Below, piece after piece: positions 30,973 through 41,224 of a stretch of DNA of 64,000 nt. The notes beneath the pieces are model-generated. The model was not told the DNA's origin. It saw only the letters and a program-made list of their open reading frames with translations, and made no database searches. The position numbers and the translations under genes were made by a program. Every line of letters starts with the position of its first letter. Position 1 is the stretch's first letter. The stretch comes from Achromobacter veterisilvae (lineage in GTDB: Bacteria; Pseudomonadota; Gammaproteobacteria; Burkholderiales; Burkholderiaceae_B). The stretch covers positions 186,001-250,000 of the forward strand of contig NZ_UFQC01000004.1 of assembly GCF_900496975.1 (NCBI RefSeq), given 5' to 3'.

Positions 30973-31878
30973 TTATGAAAGCGCTGCCAGCCGCTGCGCC
31001 AGTTGCGCGGCCTGGATCTCGTTCAACTCCACCAGCGGCGGCCTCACGGTGGCCCACGCCGGATCTGCGCGGCGCTGCGCGATCGCGGCCTTCATGGCGG
31101 GAATCATGGGATAGGACTGGAAGATCGCGCGGGTTTCGTTCAGGGCGCGCTGCCGGTCCTCGGCACCGTCTTCGCGCCAATGGCGATAGAGTTCGACGAT
31201 GGGGCCGGCGTTGACGTTGCCGGTGGCGGTGATGCAGCCGGCGCCGCCCGCGCGCAGGGTATCCAGCAGCACCGTCTCCGTGCCGGCGAACACGTCGAAG
31301 CCGCGCGGCTGGAAGTCGCGCAGCATCGCTTCCGTATTGGCCCAGTCGCCGGAACTGTCCTTGACGCCCGCGACGATGCCGGGAAATTCGCCCAGCAGGC
31401 GCTCGATCAGCGCCAGGCTGATCGGCACGCCGGACACCGGCGGGATGTGATACAGGTAGATGCGCAGGCGTTCGTCGGCCACCTGCTCGATGACGTGCGC
31501 GAAGGCGCGGAACAGGCCTTCGTCGCTGACGCCCTTGTAGTAGAACGGCGGCAGCATGAGCACGCCGCCGCAGCCCGCCCGGACGGCGTGCTTCGTCAGT
31601 TCCACCGCGTCGGGCAAGGCGCAGGCGCCCGTGCCGGGCATCATGCGCGCGGCGGGCAGCCCCGCGTCCAGCAAGGCGTCCAGCAACTGGCGCTTTTCGG
31701 CCACCGTGAGCGAATTGGCCTCGGAGTTGGTGCCGAAGATCGCCAGGCCCGCGCCCTGTTCGAGCAGGGCGCCGCAATGCTCGACAAAGCGCGCAGCGCT
31801 GGGCGACAGATCCGCGTTGAACGGCGTCAGCACGGGGGAATAGACGCCTTGCGGGCGGACGGGGGCAGCGGTGCTCAT
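30973..31878 (-). CDS. DapA-family aldolase/dehydratase
   Basis: This encodes 301 residues; the ATG at 31878 follows AGGAGA. The family features are present: GTNSEANSLTVAEKRQLLDA near the substrate site, the Tyr in IYLYHIPPVSG, and the Schiff-base Lys in GIVAGVKDSSGDW. It is not the housekeeping DapA, given its catabolic setting next to an enolase-superfamily dehydratase and a lost Bug receptor. It probably cleaves or dehydrates a sugar-acid or keto-acid derivative. Confidence 0.88.
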   Translation of the reverse strand: MSTAAPVRPQGVYSPVLTPFNADLSPSAARFVEHCGALLEQGAGLAIFGTNSEANSLTVAEKRQLLDALLDAGLPAARMMPGTGACALPDAVELTKHAVRAGCGGVLMLPPFYYKGVSDEGLFRAFAHVIEQVADERLRIYLYHIPPVSGVPISLALIERLLGEFPGIVAGVKDSSGDWANTEAMLRDFQPRGFDVFAGTETVLLDTLRAGGAGCITATGNVNAGPIVELYRHWREDGAEDRQRALNETRAIFQSYPMIPAMKAAIAQRRADPAWATVRPPLVELNEIQAAQLAQRLAALS

Positions 31879-31894
31879 GCGGGCTCTCCTGTGA

Positions 31895-33022
31895 TCAGCG
31901 GCCGACGCGGGTCCACTTGCCGTAGCGCTCGACCATGCGTTCATCGAAGCCGAATCCCAGGCCGGGCTCCTGGTGCAGGACCACGCGGCCCTGCCTGTGG
32001 CTCAGTTGGCGGTCGACCAGTCTGCGAAAATTCAGGACCTGGTCGTCCCAGAAGAATTCAACATAGCGCGCATTCGGCGTCGCCGCCACCAGCGGCGCGT
32101 GGACGTCGTGGAACCAGTGCGGGCACACCACGACGCCATAGCTGGCGGCGGTGGCGGCGATGCGCTTCCATTCGGTGATGCCGCCGCAGACGGCGGCGTC
32201 GGTCTGGAGAATGCCCGCCGCGCCCTTGTCCAGCAGTTCCTTGTGATACCAGCGGCCGTAGCCGATTTCGGCGGTCGCGATGGGCAGGCGCGTCAGCCGC
32301 GCCAGCTTGGCGTGGCTGTCGATGTCGTCGGGGCTGAAGGGCTCCTCGATGAAGTAAGGGTCGTACTGTTCGAAGCGGCGGACGTACTGCATGGCCTGGG
32401 TGACGTCCTGCCACGCGTTATTGCAGTCCATCATCAGTTCGACGTCCGGGCCCACCGCCTCGCGCGCCGCCTTCAGGCGCGCCTCTTCCTCGCGCGGGGA
32501 CAGGCGTCCCGTCTTCATCTTCACCGCGCGGAAGCCCTTCTCCACGTAGCTGGCCATTTCCTCGCCCAGGTGCCGCGGCGTCTTGCCGTCCAGGTAGTAG
32601 CCGCCGCTGGCGTAGGCCGGCACGGATTCAAGCTCGACCGCGCCCAGGTAGCGGTGCAGCGGCAGGCCCGCCGCCTTGGCGTTCAGGTCCCACAGCGCGA
32701 TGTCCAGCGCGCTCAGCGCCCGCATCACGGTGCCCTGGCGGCCTTGCAGCAGGGCTTCCTGGTACATGGCCTGCCACAGCCCTTCGACGGCGTGCGAGTC
32801 CTTGGCCAGCAGCACCGGGGCCAGCAGGCTCTGGACCGCGGCCTCGAAGATGGCCCCGCCGGCGCTGCCCACGTAGCAGAAGCCGATGCCTTCCACGCCG
32901 TCGGCGGAACGGACCTTGACCAGGCCATAGTGCCGCGTCGAGACGCTGCGGTTCGAAAACGAGGTGACTTTATCCAGGGGCACCGCGGCGGCGCAGACGT
33001 CTATGGATTCGATGATGGGCAC
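31895..33022 (-). CDS. Mandelate racemase/muconate lactonizing (enolase superfamily) enzyme
   Basis: This encodes 375 residues from a GTG at 33022 with AAGGAG upstream. The catalytic barrel shows KMKTGRLSPREEEARLKAAR (Lys base), MMDCNNAW (metal Asp), FIEEP and IATAEIG (metal Glu residues) and a His-bearing CPHWFHDVH segment. It would take the alpha proton from a carboxylate, giving racemisation, dehydration or lactonisation. Next to a DapA-like gene, an acid-sugar dehydratase is the likeliest reading. Exact substrate unknown. Confidence 0.88.
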   Translation of the reverse strand: MPIIESIDVCAAAVPLDKVTSFSNRSVSTRHYGLVKVRSADGVEGIGFCYVGSAGGAIFEAAVQSLLAPVLLAKDSHAVEGLWQAMYQEALLQGRQGTVMRALSALDIALWDLNAKAAGLPLHRYLGAVELESVPAYASGGYYLDGKTPRHLGEEMASYVEKGFRAVKMKTGRLSPREEEARLKAAREAVGPDVELMMDCNNAWQDVTQAMQYVRRFEQYDPYFIEEPFSPDDIDSHAKLARLTRLPIATAEIGYGRWYHKELLDKGAAGILQTDAAVCGGITEWKRIAATAASYGVVVCPHWFHDVHAPLVAATPNARYVEFFWDDQVLNFRRLVDRQLSHRQGRVVLHQEPGLGFGFDERMVERYGKWTRVGR

Positions 33023-33184
33023 AACAGGCTCCTTGGTGGCTGGAAGGTTCCGACTGGGCGCCGCCGGCGCGGCTTCGCGCAGCCTTGACGCCCTGGACGT
33101 ATTCTTGCCGCGGCCAAAGAAAACAACAATTATCTTCACCCATCTTTAGAATATGAAAAAAGCATCTTTTGGAGACAGGCCGCC

Positions 33185-34063
33185 ATGGACTCGCGCTTTC
33201 TGCAAACCTATGTGCACGTGGTGGAGCTGGGTTCGATCGCCCAGGCCGCGCGGCACCAGGGGCTGACTCCCGCCACCGTGCAGCAGCGGCTGCGCGCGCT
33301 GGAGGCGGACGTGGGCAGCGCCCTGATCGCGCGCTCGGGCCGCACCGTGAAGCCCACGCCGGCCGGCACCCGGATCCTGGAGCGCGCCCGCGCGATCCTG
33401 CGCGACGTGCGGGACCTGCGCTCCGCCGCCTCGGACACCGAACTGCCCGCCGGCCCGCTCCGGCTGGGCGCCACGCCCACCGCCCTGACCGGGATCATGC
33501 CGCCCGTGCTGCGCACCTGGGTGGCGCGCCATCCGCACATCGAAATCTACATCGAGCCCGCCCCCACCACCTTGCTCTACAGCAAGGTGCTGGCCGGCGA
33601 ACTGGACGGGGCGCTGCTGGTGCACCCGCTGTTTTCGATCCCCAAGACCTGCGCCTGGCGCGATCTGCGGCAAGAGCCGCTGGTGCTGGTCACCCCGGCC
33701 GGCATGAAGGTGCGCGACCCGCTGGCCGTCCTCGCGCGCGAGCCCTACATCCGCTACGACCGCAGCGTGGTGGGCGGCAAGATGGCCGAAGACTACCTGC
33801 GGGCGCGCAATCTGCGGCCGCACGTGAGGTTCGAACTGGATGGAATCGATTCCATCGCCAGGCTGGTGTCGGAGGGACTGGGGGTCGCGCTGCTGCCCGA
33901 CTGGGCCGCCTCGGGCGAGCCGTCCGCCAGCGTCAGGCGCTGGCCGCTGCCCGCGCCCTGCCCCGCGCGCACTGTGGGCGCGATCTGGCCGCGTTCGGGG
34001 GTGCGCTCGGCGTTGATGCGGGCGTTCGTGGAACTGACCGAGACCGAACTGGGCCTGGCCTGA
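33185..34063 (+). CDS. LysR-type transcriptional regulator
   Basis: This encodes 292 residues. The N-terminal HTH (YVHVVELGSIAQAARHQGLT, PATVQQRLRALEADVGSALI) and two-lobed substrate domain are complete. It diverges from the enolase-superfamily/DapA operon across 162 bp, the usual LysR layout, so it most likely controls that operon. It could also affect the hydrolase at 34076, which converges on it. Confidence 0.92.
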   Translation: MDSRFLQTYVHVVELGSIAQAARHQGLTPATVQQRLRALEADVGSALIARSGRTVKPTPAGTRILERARAILRDVRDLRSAASDTELPAGPLRLGATPTALTGIMPPVLRTWVARHPHIEIYIEPAPTTLLYSKVLAGELDGALLVHPLFSIPKTCAWRDLRQEPLVLVTPAGMKVRDPLAVLAREPYIRYDRSVVGGKMAEDYLRARNLRPHVRFELDGIDSIARLVSEGLGVALLPDWAASGEPSASVRRWPLPAPCPARTVGAIWPRSGVRSALMRAFVELTETELGLA

Positions 34064-34075
34064 AGCCCCGGCGGC

Positions 34076-35272
34076 TCAGCCCAGGCCGGCGGCGTCCTGG
34101 CCGTCGCGGGCCACGACCGCGCCGCCGGACACCACCAGGCGGCGGGGCGCCCGTTTCACGACCGCTTCCGCCACGCAACTGGCGTCGACCAGCACCAGGT
34201 CGGCGCGCGCGCCGGGCGCCAGGCCGTAGTCGGCGAACCCGCAGGCGCGGGCCGCGGCCGCGGTCACGCAATCGAACGCCCATTCGACCTCGTCGTCGCG
34301 GCGCAGGTCGTTGCGCAGGCCGATCAGCGTGGCGCGCGCCAGCATGTCGGGGTTGCCGTAGGGCGTCCAGGTGTCGCGGATGCCGTCGTTGCCGCCGAAA
34401 ATGGTCACGCCCGCCTCCCGACAGGCGCGCACGGCGGGAACCGGACGCGACGGCGGCGCCGTCGTCAGCAGCGCCACGTCGAGCGCCGCAAGCCGCTGCA
34501 GCAGCCCGCCCAGCCGCTTCGCGTCCACGCCGCCCAGACAGAAGGCATGGCTGATGACGACCTTGCCGTTCATGCCCAGCGCCTGGGTGCGGTCCAGGAT
34601 CAGTTCCATCGTGAAGGCGCCCAATTCGCCGGGCTCGTGCAGGTGGATGTCCACGGGCTTGCCGTGCCTGTCGGCGATGCCGAACAGCACGTCCAGCGAG
34701 CGGGCGGGATCGCGGTCGATGGCGGACGGGTCCAGGCCGCCCAGCACGTCCGCGCCGCGCGCGAGGGCCTCGTCCAGCAATTCGGCGGTGCCCGGACGGA
34801 CCAGCAGGCCCGATTGGGGAAAGGCCACCGTCTGGATCTCGACCAGGCCCGCCAGTTCCCGGCGCGTGGCGTGCACGCCGTCCAGGTGGCGCAGCCCGGC
34901 GTCGGTATCGACGTCGACGTGAGTGCGGATGCGGGTCGTGCCTTCGCGCAGGAACGCCAGCGCCAGGGCGCGCGCGTGGCTGGCGGCATCATGGCCGGTG
35001 CTGGCGCGCCATTGCCGTTCGTTGTGGATGCGGTCGGTCAGCGCCGACCCCACCTCGTTCACGTACCAGGGCGAACCCCAGGTGGTTTTGTCCAGGTGGG
35101 CGTGGCCTTCGACCAGGCCGGGCAGCAGCAGGGCGCCCCCGCCGTCTTCCACGGCCATGCCGGGATCCGCGCCAAGCGCGGGGCCGATTTGCCGGATGCG
35201 CCCGTCGCGCACCAGCACGTCCGCGGCGCCGCCTTGCGGAACGCGGACATTCTTCAGTAACAGGTCGGTCAT
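34076..35272 (-). CDS. Cytosine-deaminase-like amidohydrolase
   Basis: This encodes 398 residues from the ATG at 35272. EGHAHLDKTTWG carries the HxH metal site; HLHEPGELGAFT and SHAFCLGGVD give the further His residues; FGGNDGIRDTWTPYGNPDML contains the catalytic Asp. These are the hallmarks of the cytosine deaminase/N-isopropylammelide hydrolase branch. It deaminates or opens a nitrogen ring compound; which one cannot be told. The Shine-Dalgarno sequence is weak. Confidence 0.87.
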   Translation of the reverse strand: MTDLLLKNVRVPQGGAADVLVRDGRIRQIGPALGADPGMAVEDGGGALLLPGLVEGHAHLDKTTWGSPWYVNEVGSALTDRIHNERQWRASTGHDAASHARALALAFLREGTTRIRTHVDVDTDAGLRHLDGVHATRRELAGLVEIQTVAFPQSGLLVRPGTAELLDEALARGADVLGGLDPSAIDRDPARSLDVLFGIADRHGKPVDIHLHEPGELGAFTMELILDRTQALGMNGKVVISHAFCLGGVDAKRLGGLLQRLAALDVALLTTAPPSRPVPAVRACREAGVTIFGGNDGIRDTWTPYGNPDMLARATLIGLRNDLRRDDEVEWAFDCVTAAAARACGFADYGLAPGARADLVLVDASCVAEAVVKRAPRRLVVSGGAVVARDGQDAAGLG

Positions 35273-35309
35273 GGTGTCGGGGCGAGCCGGGCAGAACCGC
35301 CGCCAGGGT

Positions 35310-35507
35310 TCACACCTGGGGCGGTTCGATCCAGAAAAAGCGTTCGCCTTGGCGGACCATGTCGGCCACGCCTTCGGCGCCGATGCGGTAGTCCGTACCC
35401 ATGAGCGTGGCGCCGCCATCTTCATGGATGTGGATGATGGCCAGCGGGTCATTTGCCATGGTGTACCAGTAGTACCCCGGCTTGAGATCGTGCAGGTCTG
35501 TATTCAT
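35310..35507 (-). CDS. Small hypothetical protein
   Basis: This encodes 65 residues (MNTDLHDLKPGYYWYTMAND ... IIHIHEDGGATLMGTDYRIG ...). The aromatic GYYWY and the beta-strand pattern suggest a small barrel domain. It is 37 bp upstream of the amidohydrolase on the same strand, but no shared function is obvious. Confidence 0.6.
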   Translation of the reverse strand: MNTDLHDLKPGYYWYTMANDPLAIIHIHEDGGATLMGTDYRIGAEGVADMVRQGERFFWIEPPQV

Positions 35508-35697
35508 GCTTCGAGTATACAAACTTCCCCCCGCCGTATTCAAAAAGACACATAAATCCAGGCGGACGCCTGACATGATGGGCGCGACACGGCATACTGT
35601 CCGATGCCAGGCCCAAACCGAGCGCAATCGGCATGCGCCCGCTGGGCGATTGCCGCAATGGCCCATATGCCTTGATCGTGAGAGGAACCGCGAGCGT

Positions 35698-36192
35698 ATG
35701 AAAAGGCAACCACTTCAATTCAGCGAGCCGCTTAAACAGGCTGTCTTGAACGGCGGCAAAGTGCAAAGCCGGCGCATCCTGAAACCGCAGCCCAGCAAAC
35801 CCACCACCATCTGGTATGCCGACGCCTCGGATTCCGGAAGATGGGTGGCCATGGGTCCTTCCCAGGACCACCCTTCCGAATTGCGCAAGACCTCCAGTTG
35901 GGTCCGCTGCCCTTACGGGAAATCGGGCGAAAGCATCGTATTGACCGACGAGGCCGGCAATCCATTCGCCACGGCCGTGATCGTGGGCGTGCGCATCCAG
36001 CGGCTGCAGAACCTGTCCGAGGCCGACGCCCGGGCCGAAGGCATCCTCGCCCTTTACCAGTCGTCGTCCCTGCTGCCGGGCGTGCCGCTGCAGACCGCGT
36101 TCGCGCTGACGTGGTGCGAACGCTACGGCGCGCATGCCTGGGCCGCCAATCCCTGGGTATGGGTGGTCGAATTCCGCCGCCAGCAAGAGTGA
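35698..36192 (+). CDS. Phage-type ASCH-like protein outside the prophage
   Basis: This encodes 164 residues. The opening QPLQFSEPLKQAVLNGGKVQ then SRRILKPQPSKP, with WVRCPYGKSGESIVLTDEAG, VIVGVRIQRLQNLSEADARA and NPWVWVVEFRRQ, matches ASCH-like proteins carried by many phages (their first motif is usually RAIL-GRKTQTRR). It lies 11 kb from the prophage end, with short orphan genes around it, so it is probably a phage relic or a mobile single gene. The 242 bp after it (36193-36434) show nothing recognisable. Confidence 0.7.
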   Translation: MKRQPLQFSEPLKQAVLNGGKVQSRRILKPQPSKPTTIWYADASDSGRWVAMGPSQDHPSELRKTSSWVRCPYGKSGESIVLTDEAGNPFATAVIVGVRIQRLQNLSEADARAEGILALYQSSSLLPGVPLQTAFALTWCERYGAHAWAANPWVWVVEFRRQQE

Positions 36193-36434
36193 CCACCTGT
36201 AACCCCGGCGCCGGGCTTCATCGCATTCCACCCGATTTCAATCCATTTCAACCCGGGCTTTCCCAGAGCGGGCGCCAGTTGCTGCAAGGCAGCAAGAAAT
36301 GGGCGATTTCTTTGGGGACAGTTGCGGATTGTCGCGATTGAGGCCGGGCCGCTTACCAATGGCTGACGGAAAAGACCGAAAATAGCGTCAACGAATACTC
36401 AACTTTGCTGCGTCATGCAGTAGGCAGGTGCAAC

Positions 36435-36755
36435 ATGAAAAAATGGCTTATCGCTGGTGTCGGTGCCGCGGGTCTGCTGATCTCCAGCGCCGCCCTGGCC
36501 CGTGTGGACGTCGGCATTTCCATCGGCGTGCCCGGCATCGTGTACCCGGCGCCGGTATACGTGGCGCCCCAGCCCGTCTACGTGGCGCCGCCTCCGCCCG
36601 TCTATTACCGCCCCGCGCCGGTCTATGTCGCGCCGCCCGTGGTCTATCCGGCGCCGGTGTACTACCGCGGCGGCCGCTACTACGATCGCGGCCACTACCA
36701 TGGCCGCGGGCACGGGCATGACCACCACCGCGGCCGCGGACACGGCCGCGACTGA
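36435..36755 (+). CDS. Exported PXPV-repeat protein
   Basis: This encodes 106 residues. A Sec signal peptide (MKKWLIAGVGAAGLLISSAA, cut after ALA) precedes a Val/Pro/Tyr repeat region with PAPVYVAP and PPVYY units, then a His/Gly/Arg-rich tail (RGHYHGRGHGHDHHRG) that could bind metal. Such proteins are common in betaproteobacteria and are periplasmic or outer-membrane associated, with unknown roles. A good terminator follows at 36781. Confidence 0.82.
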   Translation: MKKWLIAGVGAAGLLISSAALARVDVGISIGVPGIVYPAPVYVAPQPVYVAPPPPVYYRPAPVYVAPPVVYPAPVYYRGGRYYDRGHYHGRGHGHDHHRGRGHGRD

Positions 36756-36780
36756 TCCCCAAGCCGCCGGAAAACGCAAA

Positions 36781-36807
36781 GGCCACTCGCAAGAGTGGCC
36801 TTTTTTT
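36781..36807 (+). terminator. Rho-independent terminator after the PXPV gene
   Basis: The stem GGCCACTC/GAGTGGCC with a GCAA loop (36781-36800) is followed by seven T. It begins 26 bp after the gene ends. Confidence 0.9.
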
Positions 36808-36867
36808 CGCCCGCGGGCGGCGCCGAAGGCAAACAGGGCAATGTCCGGTGCCCTGTCTGGAATACCG

Positions 36868-37026
36868 TCAGGCCGAGGGGGCCTGGACGGGCTTTCCGGC
36901 CAGGGCGGCCGGCTGCTGCGGCGCCTGCGCGGCCTTGCCATCGGCCCAGCGGGGCGATTCCTGGACGAGGTCGATCCATCGGCGCGGCGCGCTGGACGCC
37001 CGCCACCAGCCATTATGCGGACGCAT
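36868..37026 (-). CDS. Possible small protein downstream of the 37261 gene
   Basis: This would encode 52 residues (MRPHNGWWRASSAPRRWIDL ... ESPRWADGKAAQAPQQPAAL ...). The start overlaps the preceding gene by 14 bp in another frame. The Trp-rich start followed by a basic patch looks non-random, but there is no clear Shine-Dalgarno sequence. Confidence 0.4.
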   Translation of the reverse strand: MRPHNGWWRASSAPRRWIDLVQESPRWADGKAAQAPQQPAALAGKPVQAPSA

Positions 37027-37261
37027 GAGCAAACTCCGGTTCACCGTTGAAACGCACGCCATTGATGCCTTGAAACAATTGCAGGCTCTCCTGTTCCGCT
37101 TCGTGCAAGCTCATGAACGGCGCCTGTCCGGGCACGGTCCAGCATTTTTCGGGCGCGGTGCCGCCGATCCGGCGGGTCCATATCTGCACGCGGTAACCCT
37201 CGTCGTCTTCGCGAGCGACAGAGCATCTCACACGAAAATCTCCAATCATTCTTGAAGTCAT
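37013..37261 (-). CDS. Small hypothetical protein
   Basis: This encodes 82 residues from the ATG at 37261, which follows AAGGAG. The sequence MIGDFRVRCSVAREDDEGYR, VQIWTRRIGGTAPEKCWT reads as a small beta-sheet domain. The region around it is less GC-rich than the chromosome average. No family is recognised. Confidence 0.65.
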   Translation of the reverse strand: MTSRMIGDFRVRCSVAREDDEGYRVQIWTRRIGGTAPEKCWTVPGQAPFMSLHEAEQESLQLFQGINGVRFNGEPEFAHASA

Positions 37262-37427
37262 GGACAACTCCTTGTTATATAAGTGAATGAAGCGTGTAGA
37301 ACACATGGTGTATTGTGCCGCAACTATCTGGCCCTTTTATTCGAATACACAATTGCTCACATCAAAATCAGACACTCATGCCGTCAGGTTAATGACCCAA
37401 AACGACAGGAATATGTCGATATGATAG

Positions 37428-37453
37428 AAAAAAACGGAGCCCGAGGGCTCCGT
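37428..37453 (-). terminator. Terminator of serS
   Basis: Read leftward, ACGGAGCC/GGCTCCGT (37453-37446, 37441-37434) with a four-base loop is followed by seven T (37434-37428). It lies 39 bp beyond the serS stop. Confidence 0.9.
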
Positions 37454-37491
37454 CTTTTTATCCGTCTAATGGAGGATGGACGCGTCGTCCG

Positions 37492-38880
<1,389 letters not shown>

Positions 38881-40221
38881 TTACCGTTTCCTGGCACGTT
38901 CCTGCGCGTCCAGCTCGCGCAGGAATGCCAGCTTTTGCTGGATTTTAGCCTCCAGGCCGCGATCGGTCGGCCGATAGAAGGAGGGATTCAGTCCATCCGG
39001 AAAATATTGCTCGGCGGCGGCGTAGCCGTGGGGCTCGTCGTGCGCGTAGCGGTAGGCCTTGCCGTGGCCCAGTTGCTTCATCAATTTGGTGGGCGCGTTG
39101 CGCAGGTGGATGGGCACCGGCGCGCTGCCGTGCTCGGCCGCGAATTTGCGCGCCTGGTTGTAGGCGTTGTAGACGGCGTTCGATTTGGCCGCGCAGGCCA
39201 TGTAGACCACGGCCTGCGCCAGCGCGAGCTCGCCTTCCGGCGAGCCCAGGCGCTCGTAGATGTCGGCGCCGTTCACGGCCAGGTCCGTGGCGCGGGGATC
39301 GGCCAGGCCGATGTCCTCCACCGCCATGCGCACCAGGCGGCGCGACAGGTACTTCGGGTCCGCGCCGCCGTCGATCATGCGGCAGAACCAGTACAGCGCG
39401 GCATCGGGGTTGGAGCCGCGCACCGATTTGTGCAGGGCGCTGATCTGGTCGTAGAACGCGTCGCCGCCCTTGTCGAAGCGGCGCAGGTTCTGCGACAGCG
39501 AGATTTCCAGCCAGGCCGCGTCCACCGTGTCGCGGCCGGCCGACTGCGCGGATTCCGCCACCACTTCGACCGCGCTGATGAGGCGGCGCGCGTCGCCGTC
39601 GGCCCAGGCCGCCAGTTGCTCGCGCGCATCGGCGTCGATGCGGATGATCTCGCCCTCGTCCCGCCCGTCGTTCAAGGCCTGCTCGGCCCGGTCGACCAGC
39701 AGTTGCAGCTCTTCGGGCGTCAACGATTGCAGCACGTAGACCCGCGCCCGCGACAGCAGCGCCGAGTTGACCTCGAACGAGGGATTCTCGGTGGTGGCGC
39801 CGATGAAGGTGAACAGCCCGCTTTCCACATAGGGCAGGAAGGCATCCTGCTGCGCCTTGTTGAAGCGGTGGACCTCGTCGACGAAGAGAATGGTGCGGCG
39901 TCCCTGCCCTTGCGCCACCTGGGCCACCGTCACGGCGTCGCGGATGTCCTTGACCCCGCCCAGCACCGCCGAGATGGCGATGAACTGGGCGTCGAAGCCA
40001 TCGGCCATCAAGCGGGCCAGCGTGGTCTTGCCCACGCCGGGGGGCCCCCAGAAGATCATGGAATGCGGCCGGCCCGATTCGAAAGCGACGCGCAGCGGCT
40101 TGTCCGGACCCAGCAGGTGCGACTGCCCGACCACGTCGGACAAGGTGCGCGGGCGCAGCCGTTCGGCCAGGGGAACATAGGGCCGATGCGCGGGATCGGC
40201 CGCGAAGAGATCGTTGCTCAT
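38881..40221 (-). CDS. rarA: Replication-associated recombination protein A (RarA/MgsA)
   Basis: This encodes 446 residues. Walker A ([18 protein letters not shown]), Walker B ([20 protein letters not shown]) and sensor-1 ([12 protein letters not shown]) belong to the clamp-loader-like AAA+ fold. The C-terminal tetramerisation domain ends the protein. It acts at stalled replication forks. In many proteobacteria lolA lies directly upstream of it; here the lolA end is about 11 kb away. Confidence 0.96.
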   Translation of the reverse strand: MSNDLFAADPAHRPYVPLAERLRPRTLSDVVGQSHLLGPDKPLRVAFESGRPHSMIFWGPPGVGKTTLARLMADGFDAQFIAISAVLGGVKDIRDAVTVAQVAQGQGRRTILFVDEVHRFNKAQQDAFLPYVESGLFTFIGATTENPSFEVNSALLSRARVYVLQSLTPEELQLLVDRAEQALNDGRDEGEIIRIDADAREQLAAWADGDARRLISAVEVVAESAQSAGRDTVDAAWLEISLSQNLRRFDKGGDAFYDQISALHKSVRGSNPDAALYWFCRMIDGGADPKYLSRRLVRMAVEDIGLADPRATDLAVNGADIYERLGSPEGELALAQAVVYMACAAKSNAVYNAYNQARKFAAEHGSAPVPIHLRNAPTKLMKQLGHGKAYRYAHDEPHGYAAAEQYFPDGLNPSFYRPTDRGLEAKIQQKLAFLRELDAQERARKR

Positions 40222-40276
40222 TGGCAGCAGATGGGGGGAGACAGCAAGTAAATCAAGTCAGTATTACACCATGCCG

Positions 40277-41068
40277 CTAGCCCAGCCGCGGCGGCGCGAA
40301 GCGGCGGTTGGCCAGCACCGGCAGCACCTTGCGCGCATGGGCCAGGCGTTCGGGGTCGATATCGGCGAACACCAGCGCCGGCGCCTCGCCCGCCCGGGCC
40401 GTCACCACGCCCAGCGGATCCACGACCATGCTGCAGCCGATGTTGCGCTCGCCGCATTCGCCCGTGGCCGCCACATAGCAGGTGTTCTCCAGCGCGCGGG
40501 CCGTGACCAGCACTTCCCAGTGCTTTTCCTTCAGCGGGCCGCGGACCCAGGCGGCCGGCAGCACCAGCAGGTCGGCGCCGTCCAGCGCCAGGCGGCCCGC
40601 CAGTTCCGGGAAGCGCACGTCGTAGCAGGTCATCAGGCCGACCCGCAGTCCTCCGATGTCGAGCAAGGGCGGGATGTCGTTGCCGGCCGTGACGTTGGTG
40701 GACTCCTTCATGGTGAAGGCGTCGTACAGGTGCAGCTTGCGGTACTGCGACAGGATCTGGCCGTCGCGCAGCGTGACCAGCGTATTCCAGACCCGGCCCT
40801 CGCCCGTCGGGACGTGGACGCACATCATCGTCGACAAGGAGGATCCCCGGCTGGCTTCCAGCAGCCGGCTCATGAAGGGACCGTCCAGCGGCTGCGCGGC
40901 CTTCAGGACGATCTGCGGATCGGTGATGTCGCGCGCCAGGATGCCCTCGGGCAGGACCAGCAGGCCGGCCCCGCCGGCGCGGGCGCGTTCCATCAGGTCG
41001 ATGCAGACCTGTGCGTTTTCTTCCCAGACGCGGCTGACGGCGAACTGGCCCAGGGCAACTTTCAGCAT
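40277..41068 (-). CDS. C-N hydrolase (deaminated-glutathione amidase/omega-amidase type)
   Basis: This encodes 263 residues. The nitrilase-superfamily triad is Glu41 (LPEGILARD), Lys111 (YRKLHLYDAF) and Cys148 (TCYDVRFPEL). The KLHLYDAF and CYDVRFPEL forms are those of Nit1/omega-amidase-like enzymes, which hydrolyse amides of keto acids. It is divergent from the D-amino acid enzyme gene across 156 bp. An amidase acting on deaminated amino acids would fit the island. Confidence 0.88.
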   Translation of the reverse strand: MLKVALGQFAVSRVWEENAQVCIDLMERARAGGAGLLVLPEGILARDITDPQIVLKAAQPLDGPFMSRLLEASRGSSLSTMMCVHVPTGEGRVWNTLVTLRDGQILSQYRKLHLYDAFTMKESTNVTAGNDIPPLLDIGGLRVGLMTCYDVRFPELAGRLALDGADLLVLPAAWVRGPLKEKHWEVLVTARALENTCYVAATGECGERNIGCSMVVDPLGVVTARAGEAPALVFADIDPERLAHARKVLPVLANRRFAPPRLG

Positions 41069-41224
41069 GGCGCTTTCCTCGTGTAGGTGGTTTTCACCAT
41101 TGTCGCGCCATCCGCGAACCTATGCTGACTACGGGAAACTCCTAGCTGCCGCCTGTAAATTTCTTTCAGGATAATGTCTAAAACCATATTTCAAAGTAAA
41201 TATTTTCCAAAATAGGCGCCCGCC

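Noticed and set aside
40277-41068. Second nitrilase proper
   Set aside because: The active-site context (CYDVRFPEL, YRKLHLYD) and length of 263 residues fit the amidase branch rather than true nitrilases such as the protein at 25357-26319.
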